Of a stretch of DNA of 64,000 nt, positions 63,795 to 64,000 are shown piece by piece (within the stretch, counting starts at the first letter, position 1; every line of letters starts with the position of its first letter). Source of the DNA: Actinomycetota bacterium. GTDB lineage: Bacteria; Actinomycetota; Thermoleophilia; Solirubrobacterales; Solirubrobacteraceae. The notes beneath the pieces are model-generated. The model made no database searches, had not been told where the DNA came from, and worked only from the letters and a program-made list of their open reading frames with translations. The position numbers and the translations under genes are program-made. The stretch spans positions 1-64,000 of the forward strand of contig WLOQ01000006.1 in assembly GCA_009699245.1 (NCBI GenBank), in the 5' to 3' direction.

Positions 63795-63800
63795 TAGTGT
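63795..63800 (+). promoter_or_regulatory. -10 element, leaderless promoter of the TPP-enzyme gene
   Basis: TAGTGT ends 7 bp before the ATG at 63808. It lies in the 105-bp divergent gap with the HxlR gene, a natural place for that regulator's operator. Confidence 0.4.
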
Positions 63801-63807
63801 GCGCGCC

Positions 63808-64000
63808 ATGGGCGAGATCAGCGATGACGAGACCGCGGTCCACGGCGGGCGGCTGATCGCGCAACGCCTGCGGCGCCATGGAGTGACGAAGCTCTTCACG
63901 CTCTCAGGCGGCCACCTGTTCTCGATCTACGACGGCTGCCGGGCGGAGGGTGTGGACATCGTCGACACGCGCCACGAGCAGACGGCCGCCTTCGCAGCCG
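63808..64000 (+). CDS. Thiamine-pyrophosphate-dependent enzyme (acetolactate-synthase-like), partial
   Basis: Only the first 64 residues are in the window. [40 protein letters not shown] and [13 protein letters not shown] form the start of the TPP-binding N-terminal (Pyr) domain, with the cofactor Glu in RHEQTAAF. Substrate specificity lies outside the window. Confidence 0.85.
   Translation, partial: MGEISDDETAVHGGRLIAQRLRRHGVTKLFTLSGGHLFSIYDGCRAEGVDIVDTRHEQTAAFAA

Overview
The window is 64 kb of a high-GC chromosome from a deep-branching actinobacterium. Protein sequences and gene order point to Thermoleophilia/Solirubrobacterales (inference; no rRNA is present to confirm it). The blocks metG-tatD-rsmA-ispE, glmU-prs and rplY-pth-mfd-mazG-eno-ftsB follow the order known from other actinobacteria. 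The SRP RNA is the large, Alu-domain type, and the succinate dehydrogenase is a class E-like enzyme with a CCG-domain subunit.

Layout. 1-3.9 kb is the only clearly accessory stretch: the 3' end of purH, a secreted beta-helix protein, and a secreted pentapeptide-repeat protein lying between two ~110-bp direct repeats. The second repeat ends inside the 3' end of a tRNA-Val gene, so this looks like the scar of integration or duplication at a tRNA. 3.9-10.7 kb: a small membrane protein, the SRP RNA, a polytopic GT-C-like enzyme with an M20 peptidase, then dnaX-ybaB-recR. 10.7-13.4 kb: lysC-asd (aspartate pathway). 13.4-20.8 kb: a TCA-cycle cluster (sdhA-sdhB-CCG subunit, isocitrate dehydrogenase, malate dehydrogenase) split by an M50 site-2 protease. 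20.8-25.2 kb: regulators, an SDR/SRPBCC pair, a cation/proton antiporter and an MBL hydrolase. 25.2-31.5 kb: hsp20-lon, glyS, an FmdB-like protein and an LCP-type cell-wall ligase. 31.5-39.1 kb: ROK kinase-rsmI, then metG-tatD-rsmA-ispE ending in a DedA-PAP2 fusion, which suggests lipid-carrier recycling. 39.2-46.4 kb: PucR regulator, tRNA-Gln, glmU-prs, a putative ParS/MbcA-like protein, DUF4235 and a secreted GH2 enzyme. 46.5-55 kb: rplY-pth-mfd-PpiC lipoprotein-mazG-eno-ftsB. 55-64 kb: csrA, a nuclease lipoprotein, class I aldolase, a rhomboid-like pseudoprotease, UPF0173, a RAM-domain protein, a membrane-tethered ECF sigma factor, tRNA-Leu, DUF167, an HxlR regulator and the start of a TPP-dependent enzyme.

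Genes are tightly packed. Many same-strand neighbours overlap by 4 bp (ATGA/GTGA), implying translational coupling. At least twelve first genes have a TAnnnT -10 element only 6-8 bp before the start codon, which implies widespread leaderless transcription; I used this to choose several starts. Strong GC-rich hairpins close several units. I saw no CRISPR array, IS element, rRNA operon or complete prophage.
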